Assembly: GCF_900176005.1 (NCBI RefSeq)
Contig: NZ_LT838272.1
Coordinates: forward strand, 3,249,501 to 3,313,500
Direction: 5' to 3'
DNA length: 64,000 bases
Origin: Thermanaeromonas toyohensis ToBE
GTDB taxonomy: Bacteria > Bacillota > DSM-521 > Neomoorellales > Neomoorellaceae
In this document: positions 25,875 to 36,765 of the stretch, one piece after another
Layout: the number at the start of each line of letters is the position of its first letter
Position numbering within the stretch: position 1 is the stretch's first letter
The notes under the pieces: generated by a model
The model's input: only the letters and a program-made list of their open reading frames with translations
What the model was told of the DNA's origin: nothing
Database searches by the model: none
Program-made: the position numbers and the translations under genes

Positions 25875-25980
25875 CTTCGTATATCCCCAGTAATATGGTC
25901 TGGGGGTCTCTACCAGGCAACCGTAAATTGCCCGGCTACGAAGGCGGGCCTTAGCTTTAAGGTCCAGCCAGTTAGCCGGG
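25875..25980 (+). promoter_or_regulatory. Purine riboswitch (guanine-type aptamer) with expression platform
   Basis: The aptamer spans 25875-25943. P1 is CTTCGTA with TACGAAG, P2 is CCCCAG with CTGGGG, the L2 loop TAATATGG and the L3 loop with CCGTAAAT are canonical, and J2/3 reads GTCTCTACC. The base matching ligand-pairing position 74 is C, as in guanine/hypoxanthine switches. Positions matching A24 and A73 of the xpt RNA are U and G, and P3 has an A-C mismatch. CCCGGCTA of the aptamer 3' side (25931-25938) is perfectly complementary to TAGCCGGG (25973-25980), which precedes a U-rich stretch. From 25981 to 26108 I see no further element. Confidence 0.9.
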
Positions 25981-26125
25981 TTAATTATTTTATAAAGTTT
26001 TAAGGAACGATTATTTTAAGGGGTAGGTGATAACCAATATGAGGGCCTGCTAAAGGGAAAATCTAAATAGGTATTTCCATGCACAATTAACCAATTTACT
26101 CGTTAGAAGGAGGGACTCTTTATTT

Positions 26126-27442
26126 ATGTCCGGGTACGAAGGATTTCTGGAGAGGACTTTTAAACTAAAGGAAAATAATACCACGATCCGCACCGAGGTG
26201 TTAGCCGGTTTTACTACTTTCATGACCATGGCTTATATCATATTTGTAAATCCAGCCATCTTAAGCACCACCGGTATGAATTTTGGGGCCGTACTGGTAG
26301 CCACCATACTGGCTAGCGCAGTGGGTACTTTAATCATGGCCTTTTTGGCCAATTATCCCATTGCTATAGCCCCAGGTATGGGCTTAAATGCCTTCTTCGC
26401 TTTTACCATCGTCAAGCAAATGGGCTATCCCTGGGAAGCAGCTCTGGCTGCTGTGTTCATGAGCGGCGTCATCTTTATCATCTTGACCTTAACCAAGGCG
26501 CGGGAAGCTATTGTCAACTCCATTCCCCTCTCCCTTAAACTGGCCATCAGCGCTGGTATAGGCCTCTTTATAGCCCTCATCGGCCTGCAAAGCGCAGGTA
26601 TAGTAGTATCCAATCCTGATACTCTAGTAAAGCTGGGGAACCTCCATCAGCCTTCAGTATTGCTAGCCATCGTAGGGCTCATCATCACCTCTGCTCTGGT
26701 GGCCCTGCGCATTAAAGGAGCCCTCTTATTGGGGATCCTCATCACCACTTTGTTGGGAATACCTCTAGGAATCACTAAAGTCGAAGGTTTGAAGATACTT
26801 AGCCTCCCGCCCAGTCTCTCTCCTACTTTGGGAGCTTTCACCCGGGGCTTGGGTAATCTCTTGGCAGCAGGAATTATACCTGTAATCTTTACCCTCACTT
26901 TCGTGGATCTCTTCGATACCCTGGGCACTCTAATTGGAGTAAGCAGCAAAGCAGGGCTTTTGGACGAAAAGGGGCACTTGCCCCGGGCAGGACAAGCCCT
27001 GATGTCCGATGCCATCGCCACCACGGTAGGTGCCATACTTGGAACCAGTACCTGCGTAGCCTACATTGAAAGCGCCTCCGGGGTAGCCGAGGGCGGCCGG
27101 ACTGGTTTAACTTCTTTAGTAGTAGCTTTGCTCTTCTTAGCTTCCCTTTTCTTCTCTCCGCTGGTGGGTATGGTCCCGGCCGTGGCCACAGCACCCGTCT
27201 TAATCATCGTAGGTATTTTTATGATGGAACCTATAATGAAGATCGATTTTACTAACTTCTTAGAGGCGGCTCCAGCCTTTTTGACTATGGCCATCATGCC
27301 CTTCACCTACGATATAGCTCAAGGTATTGTCTGGGGTGTACTGGCTTACGTATTCTTACACCTTATCACTGGCCAGGCTAAAAAAGTAAGCTTAACTATG
27401 TGGATTCTAGCGGTCTTATTCCTTATACGTTTCTTCGTTTAA
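26126..27442 (+). CDS. NCS2-type purine permease (AzgA/PbuG-like)
   Basis: 438-residue membrane protein with about 12-14 helices, of the hypoxanthine/guanine/adenine permease subfamily: an N-terminal GFLERTFKLKENNTTIRTEVLAGFTTFMTMAYI, then NYPIAIAPGMGLNAFFAF, FVDLFDTLGTLIG, DAIATTVGAILGTSTCVAYIESASGVAEGGRTGL. These motifs are those of AzgA and PbuG. It should import purine bases by proton symport. GGAGGG lies before ATG 26126 at a rather long spacing. The leader carries a purine riboswitch, and ade diverges from it, so imported adenine can be deaminated to hypoxanthine. Confidence 0.95.
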   Translation: MSGYEGFLERTFKLKENNTTIRTEVLAGFTTFMTMAYIIFVNPAILSTTGMNFGAVLVATILASAVGTLIMAFLANYPIAIAPGMGLNAFFAFTIVKQMGYPWEAALAAVFMSGVIFIILTLTKAREAIVNSIPLSLKLAISAGIGLFIALIGLQSAGIVVSNPDTLVKLGNLHQPSVLLAIVGLIITSALVALRIKGALLLGILITTLLGIPLGITKVEGLKILSLPPSLSPTLGAFTRGLGNLLAAGIIPVIFTLTFVDLFDTLGTLIGVSSKAGLLDEKGHLPRAGQALMSDAIATTVGAILGTSTCVAYIESASGVAEGGRTGLTSLVVALLFLASLFFSPLVGMVPAVATAPVLIIVGIFMMEPIMKIDFTNFLEAAPAFLTMAIMPFTYDIAQGIVWGVLAYVFLHLITGQAKKVSLTMWILAVLFLIRFFV

Positions 27443-27473
27443 CTTTTTGTAGCAAGTCTTTATAGTCCAAATT

Positions 27474-27863
27474 CTAGGGCCCTGGGAATAAAACCCTACG
27501 CCAAACCCCCAGGGCCCCCCTCACTGCCCGCCAGGAATTGCGAACCAGCTCAGCTATATCCCTACGGCTCGCCCCATCTACATGGACTCCGGCCACCACT
27601 ACTGCTGGTACCCCTAAGCGTGCGGCCAAGAGGAGGGCAACTGGCCGCGCCAATTCGTCATCCTTATGGCCCACTACAGTCAAAACAGAGGCCGTGGAAC
27701 TAGTCCTCCCGGTACCTTCCAAGCTCGGCCGTGGAACTGCTAAGGCTACCGCCCCCACGTGGGGCCTTTCACCCCCAAAGATATGGGCTACGATCCCGCC
27801 TTGGGTAAGAAAAAGGCGGCAGAATACCCGGAAGCGCCCCTTTCCAACCCAGCAAGTGATCAA
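27474..27863 (-). CDS. LpdD-like prenyl-FMN-associated protein
   Basis: About 129 residues. The centre and C-terminus match, as I recall it, the LpdD family found beside UbiX/UbiD-type decarboxylase genes (gallate decarboxylase locus of Lactobacillus), with GGERPHVGAVALA, VVGHKDDELARPVA and VVAGVHVDGAS. Its role there is described as an accessory or chaperone for prenylated-flavin decarboxylases. Start is TTG 27863, with GGAGG seven bases upstream inside ubiX. It overlaps the ubiX stop, so the two are cotranscribed and probably act together. No UbiD decarboxylase is in the window. Confidence 0.75.
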   Translation of the reverse strand: MITCWVGKGRFRVFCRLFLTQGGIVAHIFGGERPHVGAVALAVPRPSLEGTGRTSSTASVLTVVGHKDDELARPVALLLAARLGVPAVVVAGVHVDGASRRDIAELVRNSWRAVRGALGVWRRVLFPGP

Positions 27864-28441
27864 GATTTCTCCTCCCTAGCAAGAGCCGCTCCCGGCCAGC
27901 GCTGGTAGAGCCCATGCTCTATATCCAGCTGATCCAGGATACGGCCTATCAAGTGATCTACTAGATCTTGTAAGCTCCGGGGATGATGATAGAAGGCAGG
28001 CATAGGTGGCAAAATAACAGCCCCCAGGCGGGCAAGCCTTAACATATTTTCCAAATGGATAGCATTTAAAGGGGTCTCCCGGGGAACTAAAATAAGTTTC
28101 CGACCTTCTTTTAACGTTACATCCGCTGCACGGCTTATAAGGTTTATAGCTAAGCCGTGGGCTATCGAGGCCAAGGTCTTCATACTACAAGGTACAATAA
28201 TCATGCCCTGGTGCCTAAAGGAACCGCTGGCCAGGGCTGCTCCTAAGTCATCCTCACAGTAAAAGGCAGCCGCCAGTTTCCGCACAGCTTCCACTGTCCA
28301 AGAAGTTTCCATTTTTATAGTTTCTTCCGCCCAGCGACTTAAAATAAGATGCGTCTCTAAGCCTTTCTCCTTTAGTACCTCCAGAAGCCTTATGCCATAA
28401 ATGGCTCCTGTAGCCCCGGTCATGGCCACTATCAACCGCAT
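27860..28441 (-). CDS. ubiX: Flavin prenyltransferase UbiX
   Basis: Makes prenylated FMN, the cofactor of UbiD-type decarboxylases, from FMN and dimethylallyl (pyro)phosphate. 193 aa. Typical marks are the N-terminal VAMTGATGAIYGIRLLEVL, the FMN site IIVPCSMKTLASIAHG, SRAADVTLKEGRKLILVPRETPL and the C-terminal LPPMPAFYHHP. ATG 28441 follows GAGGAG. It lies 4 bases after the Ppx/GppA gene and overlaps the LpdD-like gene. Confidence 0.95.
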   Translation of the reverse strand: MRLIVAMTGATGAIYGIRLLEVLKEKGLETHLILSRWAEETIKMETSWTVEAVRKLAAAFYCEDDLGAALASGSFRHQGMIIVPCSMKTLASIAHGLAINLISRAADVTLKEGRKLILVPRETPLNAIHLENMLRLARLGAVILPPMPAFYHHPRSLQDLVDHLIGRILDQLDIEHGLYQRWPGAALAREEKS

Positions 28442-28445
28442 ATCT

Positions 28446-29363
28446 TTACTCCTCTCCCGCTGCTTTAAGAAGGAGGCCCCACAGGAGATCAGCCTCGCTT
28501 ATAATAATCTTTTCCGCCTTAAGCCCTCGCAAGATGGCCTCTAAAATAGTCACACCCGCCACTATAATATCTGCCCTCTCCGGTTGGAGGCCAGCTAACT
28601 TCCGCCGGGCTTCTAAGGGTAGGCTAAAAAGCTTTTTAAGCCAATAATTAACCCTCTCCTGGGTCAGAGATAGCCCATGTACCAACTCTGGTCTGTATAC
28701 TCTAAGCCCTAGTTCCAGGGCGGCCAGGGTAGTAGCTGTTCCCCCGGTCCCTATCACCGCATTTTCCCTCTCCTGGGGAAGCTTAAACTGGGAAGGCCCG
28801 CATCGGCCACGGAGCTCTTCCAGCACCGGAGCCAAGATCTCCTCTATTTCCTCTAAAGTAGTAGCTTTTTCTGTACACCTTACAGCCCCTAAAGGGACGC
28901 TACGGAGGTTTAATTGGCCATTCTCCTCCCAAGCGAACTCCGTGCTGCCTCCGCCCACATCTACAGCCACCAAAGGCCCCTTTATTAGACCTTGCACCCC
29001 AGCCTGGACCCCTTTAAAGGTAAGGCGGGCTTCCTCTTCTCCTGCAATTATCTCTACCTTTACCCCTAGTTGGTCTTGTATATCATCCAACAGCTCCCTG
29101 GCATTTAAGGCTTCCCGCGCCGCGCTGGTGGCCACAGCAAGGAAATTCTGCAAAGGAAATTTACGCGCTCGCTCGACCAGCCGGCCCGCTGCCGCTACAG
29201 TGCGGCTTATGGATTCTGGGCTAAGCCTCCCTTCCTTAAAGCCCGCCATAAGACGGCTACTTTCTAGCTCAGCTAGGAGTGGCCGCACCCGACCACCCTC
29301 TACTTCCCCTACCAATAAACGTACAGAATTGGAGCCTATATCCAGGGCACCATAAATGGGCAT
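28446..29363 (-). CDS. Ppx/GppA-family phosphatase (exopolyphosphatase-like)
   Basis: Sugar-kinase/actin-fold phosphohydrolase of the Ppx/GppA group, acting on polyphosphate or pppGpp. 305 aa, the short form without the C-terminal helical domain. Motifs are ALDIGSNSVRLLVGE, VATSAARE, EIIAGEEEARLTF, AVDVGGGSTEF (phosphate-binding) and GTGGTATTLAAL. ATG 29363 has GGAAGG upstream. It is followed closely by ubiX; a functional tie is not evident. Confidence 0.92.
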   Translation of the reverse strand: MPIYGALDIGSNSVRLLVGEVEGGRVRPLLAELESSRLMAGFKEGRLSPESISRTVAAAGRLVERARKFPLQNFLAVATSAAREALNARELLDDIQDQLGVKVEIIAGEEEARLTFKGVQAGVQGLIKGPLVAVDVGGGSTEFAWEENGQLNLRSVPLGAVRCTEKATTLEEIEEILAPVLEELRGRCGPSQFKLPQERENAVIGTGGTATTLAALELGLRVYRPELVHGLSLTQERVNYWLKKLFSLPLEARRKLAGLQPERADIIVAGVTILEAILRGLKAEKIIISEADLLWGLLLKAAGEE

Positions 29364-29439
29364 CCCTTCGCCTTCCTTTTTCCTTGTGATTTACCTAGCC
29401 TAAACCTTACGAAGCTTTCTCCTATTTTCTAATCCACGT

Positions 29440-30687
29440 TTACCGGTAGCATATATCGGCGCCCAATCCCTGGAATTTCTCCACCAGGTTCTCGTAACCC
29501 CGGTGTATATGGTGGATACAGCTTATTTCCGTTTCGCCCTCGGCTATGAGCCCAGCTATAACCAGGGCAGCTCCGGCGCGCAGATCGGTGGCTTTTACTG
29601 CTGCACCAGTTATTTTTTCTGTTCCTTTGACTACAGCGCAGTGGCCTTCGATAACAATTTTAGCCCCCATGCGCTTTAACTCATGGACATGCATAAAGCG
29701 GTTTTCAAAGACAGTCTCTGTGATTACACTGGTACCTCGGGCTACTGTTAAAAGGGCCATAAACTGGGCCTGCATGTCCGTCGGGAAACCAGGGTAAGGC
29801 ATGGTTTTTATATCCACAGCCTTAAGGGGAAGCTCACTCCGAACCCGCAGACCCCCGTTTTCCTCAATAAGAATAGCTCCTGCCTCAGTTAGTTTAGCCA
29901 TCACTGCCTTAAGATGGGTGGGGATAACGTTTTCAATGAGAACGTCACCGCCTGTGGCAGCTGCAGCCACCATAAAGGTCCCGGCTTCAATACGGTCAGG
30001 GATAACAGCATGGGTAGTACCGTGGAGCTCCTTTACTCCTTCTATTTTAATAACCCGCGTACCAGCCCCCGTTACCCGGCCTCCCATGGCGTTAATGAAA
30101 TTGGCCAGGTCTACAATCTCCGGCTCTCCTGCTGCATTCTCAATAGTGGTAACGCCTTGAGCCAGGGCGGCCGCCATCATTATATTTTCTGTAGCTCCTA
30201 CACTAGGAAAATCGAGGTAAATTTGGGCCCCCTGTAAACGCCTAGCCCGGGCCTCCACCCAGCCATTTTTAACCTCGATTTCAGCACCTAAAGCCGCTAA
30301 CCCCTTAAGATGCAGATCGATAGGGCGGGCACCGATGGCACATCCTCCAGGGAGGGCTATTTTTACCCTGCCTGTGCGGGCAAGTAAAGGCCCTAAGACC
30401 AAAAAAGAAGCCCTCATGCGGCGTACAAATTCATAAGGGGGCTCTATACCCTTTATCCCCTCGTTAATTATGGTCAAAGAGCCCTCCCCTGGAAACACCC
30501 GCATCCCCAATTCACTAACCACTCCACACATGGTATCCACATCGGCCAGGCGCGGGGTATCCTCCAGCCGGCATTCGCCTTCAGCCAGCAAACAAGCAGC
30601 TATAATGGGGAGCACAGCGTTCTTGGCTCCGCTTATAGTAACCCGGCCTTGTAACCGGGCTCCTCCTCTTACTATAATGCTCTCCAA
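29440..30687 (-). CDS. murA: UDP-N-acetylglucosamine 1-carboxyvinyltransferase MurA
   Basis: First committed step of peptidoglycan synthesis: transfer of enolpyruvate from PEP to UDP-GlcNAc. 415 aa EPSP-synthase-like fold. [14 protein letters not shown] holds the PEP-attacking cysteine that fosfomycin blocks; other marks are [33 protein letters not shown] and the C-terminal [12 protein letters not shown]. Start is TTG 30687 with AAGGGG upstream. It lies downstream of ywmB and the ATP synthase operon, as the B. subtilis murAA does. Confidence 0.96.
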   Translation of the reverse strand: MESIIVRGGARLQGRVTISGAKNAVLPIIAACLLAEGECRLEDTPRLADVDTMCGVVSELGMRVFPGEGSLTIINEGIKGIEPPYEFVRRMRASFLVLGPLLARTGRVKIALPGGCAIGARPIDLHLKGLAALGAEIEVKNGWVEARARRLQGAQIYLDFPSVGATENIMMAAALAQGVTTIENAAGEPEIVDLANFINAMGGRVTGAGTRVIKIEGVKELHGTTHAVIPDRIEAGTFMVAAAATGGDVLIENVIPTHLKAVMAKLTEAGAILIEENGGLRVRSELPLKAVDIKTMPYPGFPTDMQAQFMALLTVARGTSVITETVFENRFMHVHELKRMGAKIVIEGHCAVVKGTEKITGAAVKATDLRAGAALVIAGLIAEGETEISCIHHIHRGYENLVEKFQGLGADICYR

Positions 30688-30746
30688 GGTAGGCTATACC
30701 CCTTCTGTTAAGAAAAATTCACACCCATGATTATAGCATAGGCTCC

Positions 30747-31601
30747 TCAATATTCGCCAGCTAAAAGGGGCGAACCCAGGTAAAGGTAAGTTGTACCATC
30801 GGAGGCGTGAAAACGCAAAGCTACATTTAGGTTGGCCTTTTGACCAGCTACCTCCACCTTCTGGGGCAAGAGGGGCGAATAAGCGGTAATGCTTAATAAT
30901 TCTTCCTCTTCCAGGCCTTCGATTTTACTGGCCTTTAGAATAGATAGGACCGACTGGACCTTTTCTTTCCGTTCTTCTAAAGAAAGGTAACCCGGTATCC
31001 GGCCAGTTAGCATATAAGTATACCGGGGTTCTGTTCGGCTATGTCCAAAAACCCTTGTCGCTCGTTCCTGCCATTCCTGTATCTGCGCCGCTACTCCTTT
31101 TCCTCCTATATTTCCTTCCCAGCTAAGGAGGAGATAGGTTTCCCCCTTACCACTTAAATCTTTTAAGCTTTGTACTGCTAAATATAAAAGTGTTCCTGGT
31201 TCTATCTTCCCCTCCCAGGATACAGACCGAAACCCAGGCTGGTTCTCCTTTTTCCAAGGCAAATCACCCTTTAGCCCTAGATCTTGTGCTGTTTCCCTGG
31301 CTTTTTTAAGTAGTTCTTCTAAGTCTAGAAAGGTTGGACTTAAAATACCCCAGGCCTCCAGTCTAACACTATCCCCTTGGGCACCCGCCACTTCCAGGGC
31401 ACGGGCTAAAAGCTCAGGTACCTCTTTAGCTGTGACCGGGGTAAAATTCATTCCCGTAGCTCCATGTAGCTTGTTAAACCTTGCCGTTTCTCCTTTAGAA
31501 AGGAGTTTAGAAGTTAAGAAACCGCTTAAGATAAGGCTAAATATAAGGGCAAAACCTACCAGGCACCAAGTTTTCCTCTGACCCTCATTATGTATTCCCA
31601 T
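30747..31601 (-). CDS. YwmB-family exported protein
   Basis: 284 aa with an N-terminal membrane anchor or signal (residues ~11-33), then an extracytoplasmic domain resembling the YwmB family (TATA-box-binding-like fold, formerly DUF1779). Position is the strongest support: ywmB stands between atpC and murA in B. subtilis. Function is unknown; the place beside murA suggests an envelope role. ATG 31601 has AGGGGG upstream. A second, perfect Shine-Dalgarno with no start codon lies about 25 bases further up. Confidence 0.75.
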   Translation of the reverse strand: MGIHNEGQRKTWCLVGFALIFSLILSGFLTSKLLSKGETARFNKLHGATGMNFTPVTAKEVPELLARALEVAGAQGDSVRLEAWGILSPTFLDLEELLKKARETAQDLGLKGDLPWKKENQPGFRSVSWEGKIEPGTLLYLAVQSLKDLSGKGETYLLLSWEGNIGGKGVAAQIQEWQERATRVFGHSRTEPRYTYMLTGRIPGYLSLEERKEKVQSVLSILKASKIEGLEEEELLSITAYSPLLPQKVEVAGQKANLNVALRFHASDGTTYLYLGSPLLAGEY

Positions 31602-31786
31602 ATCCTTACCCCCTATAGAAGTTTATATCACCTCCTATTTTTGCCAGTCAAATGAGCTGTTAACCTGCAGGCTGGAGATAAAATGGAAAGGTAAAACCTA
31701 AAAATGGAAAAGAGCAAATTGAAGATAAAAAGAAAAACTTACGAAAGAAGATGGGAAAATATAATAAAGTAAACAAAAAGTGGTGG

Positions 31787-31820
31787 CGGGACTAATAATT
31801 AAACGGGACTAATAATTAAA
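31787..31820. repeat. 17-bp tandem repeat between ywmB and atpC
   Basis: CGGGACTAATAATTAAA occurs twice in direct succession (31787-31803, 31804-31820) in the 285-base A/T-rich spacer. No clear terminator or promoter was found around it. Confidence 0.85.
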
Positions 31821-31886
31821 GAAGAACTAGGGGGTAAGGAAGAAGCTTAAAATGCTAATTTAAGGTGCTAGGTCTTAATATGAGGC

Positions 31887-32318
31887 TTAATTAAGTTGGC
31901 CCGCAGCCTTAAGGCGGGCTATAGCCCGTTTTAAAGCGCTCTCCGCCCGCGCTATATCTAAGCCTGGGGGACGTTCCTTAAGCCTCTGTTCAGCCCTCTC
32001 CTTAGCTCGCCACGCCCTCTCCACATCGATCTCCTCTGCCTTTTCCGCAGTGTCCGCAAGAAGAAGTACCTGATCACCGGTTATTTCCACAAGCCCACCG
32101 CTTACGGCCAAGCGTTTCTCCTCCCCCCGGTAGCGATAAAAGACTACACCGGGTGTAAGGTGGGTAACCAAAGGAGCATGACCAGGTAACACCCCCAGAT
32201 AACCGAGGGCCCCGGGTAGAATTAAACTATCTACCTGGGTAGACAAAACAATCCTTTCTGGGGTGACTACTTCCAACCGTAGGGTCCGGCCACTGGTCCC
32301 TTTTCCTTCCTCCACCAT
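31887..32318 (-). CDS. atpC: ATP synthase epsilon subunit
   Basis: Rotor-stalk subunit of the F1 sector that couples rotation to catalysis and inhibits ATP hydrolysis. 143 aa; N-terminal beta-sandwich (LRLEVVTPERIVLSTQVDSL, GYLGVLPGHAPLV) and C-terminal helical hairpin (AWRAKERAEQRLK, ARAESALKRAIARLK). GGGAGG lies nine bases before ATG 32318. It is the last gene of the atp operon. Confidence 0.95.
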   Translation of the reverse strand: MVEEGKGTSGRTLRLEVVTPERIVLSTQVDSLILPGALGYLGVLPGHAPLVTHLTPGVVFYRYRGEEKRLAVSGGLVEITGDQVLLLADTAEKAEEIDVERAWRAKERAEQRLKERPPGLDIARAESALKRAIARLKAAGQLN

Positions 32319-32349
32319 GGCCGTTAACCTCCCTCTTGCCTAATGTTAT

Positions 32350-33771
<1,422 letters not shown>

Positions 33772-33793
33772 TCAGTACAGCTAGCCCTATAAA

Positions 33794-34645
33794 TTATCTT
33801 AAGGCTTCAGCCCCGGCCACTACTTCCAAAATCTCCCTGGTGATGGCCGCCTGACGGGCACGGTTAAAGGACAGGGTGAGTTTTTCTATCATTTCGGCTG
33901 CATTCTCCGTAGCATTGTCCATAGCCGTCATCCGGGCTCCGTGCTCGCTGGCTTTAGCTTCTAAAAGAGCCCGGTATACCTCAATCTCTACATAGCGGGG
34001 AAGGAGCTCGGCCAGTAAGAGCTCGCGAGCTGGCTCATACAGGTATTCCAGGGCCCGAGGGGTTTCATCAGCTGGAGGAGAGATAGGTAAAAGCTTCACT
34101 ACCTGGGGAACCTGTCTTAAAGCAGAGTAAAACCGGCTATAGATAAGGTGGATCTCATCGAGGGCACCTTCCAGGAATAGACGCTCTAGCTCCCGGGCTA
34201 ACTTGCGAGCGAAGAGAAAATCAGGCACATCTTCTACCCCTGTATACTCGGCTAGGATCTCCACCCCTCGGCGCCGGAAGAAATCCCGCCCTTTACGCCC
34301 TACCGTAATAAGGGCGCAAGCTCTATTTTCCTTTTCCAGGCGTTCCTGGGCCAGGCGTATAAGGTTGGCATTATAGCCGCCGGCTAGCCCCCGGTCAGCG
34401 GTTATAAGACAATAGCCCACTTTACGAACCTCACGTTTCCTGGCCAAGGGCTGAACGCCACCTTCGCCGCTGGCCAGGAGACGCCCCACCACTTGCCGGA
34501 TCTTATCCCCATAGGGCCGCCCAGCGGTTACTTTATCCTGTATCTTGCGCAACTTAGCGGCAGCCACCATTTTCATGGCCTTGGTGATCTGCTGGGTATT
34601 TTTTATGCTGCGGATGCGGCGTTTGAGATCCCGCATGGTGGGCAT
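33794..34645 (-). CDS. atpG: ATP synthase gamma subunit
   Basis: Central rotor shaft of F1; a coiled coil of N- and C-terminal helices around a Rossmann-like domain. Marks are [29 protein letters not shown] at the N-terminus, [17 protein letters not shown] and the C-terminal [11 protein letters not shown] 34645 fits the family start (MPTMRDLK against MASLRDIK); an upstream GTG at 34660 sits directly on the ribosome binding site. About 283 aa. Confidence 0.96.
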   Translation of the reverse strand: MPTMRDLKRRIRSIKNTQQITKAMKMVAAAKLRKIQDKVTAGRPYGDKIRQVVGRLLASGEGGVQPLARKREVRKVGYCLITADRGLAGGYNANLIRLAQERLEKENRACALITVGRKGRDFFRRRGVEILAEYTGVEDVPDFLFARKLARELERLFLEGALDEIHLIYSRFYSALRQVPQVVKLLPISPPADETPRALEYLYEPARELLLAELLPRYVEIEVYRALLEAKASEHGARMTAMDNATENAAEMIEKLTLSFNRARQAAITREILEVVAGAEALR

Positions 34646-34684
34646 GGTCTTTATACTCACCCCTCTTGATTAGCCTTTATAAAT

Positions 34685-36190
34685 CTAAAAAGTGGCCTTC
34701 ACTTCCCCAATAGCCTGCTTAAGCTGGGCCTCAATTTCAGGGGTAAGCTCCTTTTTCTCCCTAATTCCAGCTAGAACCTCCGGCCTTTGCGAACGGAGAT
34801 ACCGGAGAAATTCTGCTTCAAAGGGTCGTACCCTCTCCACCGGGAGATCATCTAGGTAACCATTTATAGCGGCATAAAGAACAGCTACTTGTTCTTCCAC
34901 CGGCATAGGCTGGTACTGATCTTGTTTTAGGATCTCTACCATACGCTCGCCCCGGGCTAGCCTGGCCTGGGTGGCCTTATCCAAATCAGAACCGAACTGG
35001 GCGAAGGCAGCCAGTTCCCGGTATTGGGCCAGATCCAGACGCAGCCGCCCTGCCACTTGCTTCATGGCTTTAATCTGGGCAGCACCGCCTACGCGGGACA
35101 CGGAAAGACCCACGTTTATGGCCGGCCGCACCCCGGCGTAGAAAAGATCGGATTCTAAGTAAATCTGGCCGTCGGTAATGGAGATAACGTTGGTGGGAAT
35201 GTAGGCCGAAACGTCACCGGCCTGGGTTTCGATGATGGGTAGGGCCGTAAGGGATCCTCCGCCCATCTCATCCGAAAGGCGGGCAGCCCTCTCTAAAAGC
35301 CGGGAATGTAAGTAGAAAACGTCACCCGGGTAAGCCTCTCTTCCTGGCGGGCGCCTAAGGAGCAGGGAAAGCTCCCGGTAAGCTGCCGCATGTTTAGAAA
35401 GGTCATCGTAGATGCATAGCACATCCCGGTGTTGTTCGTACATAAAGTATTCGCCCATGGCGCACCCGGCATAAGGTGCTATATAGAGCATAGGAGCCGG
35501 TTCACTGGCGGTGGCGGAAACCACTATGGTATAATCCATGGCCCCGTGCTCTTCTAACTTACGCACCACACCGGCTACTGTAGAGGCCTTCTGGCCGATG
35601 GCTACATAGATGCAGATTACATTCTGCCCCTTCTGGTTGATGATAGTATCGACGGCGATGGCTGTCTTACCCGTCTGCCGGTCACCTATAATGAGCTCTC
35701 TCTGGCCGCGGCCTATGGGTATCATGGCATCTATGGCCTTGATCCCTGTCTGGAGGGGAGTGTTAACAGGCTGACGGTAGATTACGCCGGGTGCTGGAGA
35801 TTCTACCGGCCGGAACCGGTCGGTGTGGATAGGTCCCTTTCCATCTATGGGCTGACCCAGGGCATTGACCACCCGGCCGATCAAAGCCTCTCCTACCGGC
35901 ACCTCAGTGATGCGCCCGGTCCGTTTGACCCGGTCGCCCTCCTTGATGTGGGTATAGGGACCTAGGATCACGCATCCTACGTTGTCCTCCTCTAAGTTAA
36001 GCACCATGCCAAAGGTTCCACCAGGAAACTCCAGCAATTCCCCCGCCATGGCCTTCTCCAGGCCGTAGATACGCGCGATCCCATCACCCACCTGGGTGAC
36101 AATGCCCACCTCAGCTACTTCTACTTCCGCCTCAAATTCTTCTATTTGCTTCTTTAAAATACTAGTGATCTCATCTGGTCGGATACCCAA
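34685..36190 (-). CDS. atpA: ATP synthase alpha subunit
   Basis: Non-catalytic nucleotide-binding subunit of F1, 501 aa. Walker [48 protein letters not shown], the DELSD-type loop seen as [43 protein letters not shown] start at 36190 with GAGGTG eight bases upstream. 29 bases follow atpH. Confidence 0.97.
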   Translation of the reverse strand: MGIRPDEITSILKKQIEEFEAEVEVAEVGIVTQVGDGIARIYGLEKAMAGELLEFPGGTFGMVLNLEEDNVGCVILGPYTHIKEGDRVKRTGRITEVPVGEALIGRVVNALGQPIDGKGPIHTDRFRPVESPAPGVIYRQPVNTPLQTGIKAIDAMIPIGRGQRELIIGDRQTGKTAIAVDTIINQKGQNVICIYVAIGQKASTVAGVVRKLEEHGAMDYTIVVSATASEPAPMLYIAPYAGCAMGEYFMYEQHRDVLCIYDDLSKHAAAYRELSLLLRRPPGREAYPGDVFYLHSRLLERAARLSDEMGGGSLTALPIIETQAGDVSAYIPTNVISITDGQIYLESDLFYAGVRPAINVGLSVSRVGGAAQIKAMKQVAGRLRLDLAQYRELAAFAQFGSDLDKATQARLARGERMVEILKQDQYQPMPVEEQVAVLYAAINGYLDDLPVERVRPFEAEFLRYLRSQRPEVLAGIREKKELTPEIEAQLKQAIGEVKATF

Positions 36191-36219
36191 AGGGGCCTCA
36201 CCTCTTTGAACTTAAAGCT

Positions 36220-36765
36220 TTAAGGCTTAAGCTCTACCCGGCGCAAGCTTTCCTTAAAAAGTTCCAGGCGTTTCTTTATACTAGCATCCAAGATGCGATC
36301 CCCCACCCGCACTACCAGGCCTCCTAGGATTTCCTGGTCCAGACGGATTTTTAAGCGGACCTTCCGACCTAGCAAGCGGCTTAGCTTCCCTTTAAGTTCC
36401 TCTTTAAGGCTTTCCGGTAAAGGGAAAGCCACCGTCACCTCAGCCTCCACAATCCCTTCTGCCCAATCGACCAGGCGCCTAAATTGATAGACGATTTCGG
36501 GTAAAAGGCGCTCCCGACGCTTTTCCAAAACCAGACCTAAGAATCTCCTGGTGTCTTGCTCCAGGTGGGGGAAAACTTCCTTGAGGAGCTCCTCCTTTTG
36601 TTTTGGCGCTATAAGCTGGTGATAAAGAAGCCGCCGGAAGTCCTCGTTCTTCTCTAGGCTTTCGACAACTTGGCCCAACTCTTCTTTTACCCGGGACAAG
36701 TTACCCCTCTCCTGGGCCAAGGAATATAAGGCCTGGGCATATCGCTTAGCTACCCTGGAACTCAT
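36220..36765 (-). CDS. atpH: ATP synthase delta subunit
   Basis: Peripheral-stalk subunit that joins F1 to the b dimer. 181 aa, with the N-terminal helical domain VAKRYAQALYSLAQE and the C-terminal GGLVVRVGDRILDASIKKRLE typical of OSCP/delta. The ATG overlaps the atpF stop (ATGA). Confidence 0.94.
   Translation of the reverse strand: MSSRVAKRYAQALYSLAQERGNLSRVKEELGQVVESLEKNEDFRRLLYHQLIAPKQKEELLKEVFPHLEQDTRRFLGLVLEKRRERLLPEIVYQFRRLVDWAEGIVEAEVTVAFPLPESLKEELKGKLSRLLGRKVRLKIRLDQEILGGLVVRVGDRILDASIKKRLELFKESLRRVELKP

Noticed and set aside
31620-31645. Perfect Shine-Dalgarno (minus-strand AGGAGGTGAT) suggesting a small gene before ywmB
   Set aside because: No start codon opens a useful frame after it. 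Similar orphan sites lie near 2855 and 43795 and also lack genes.
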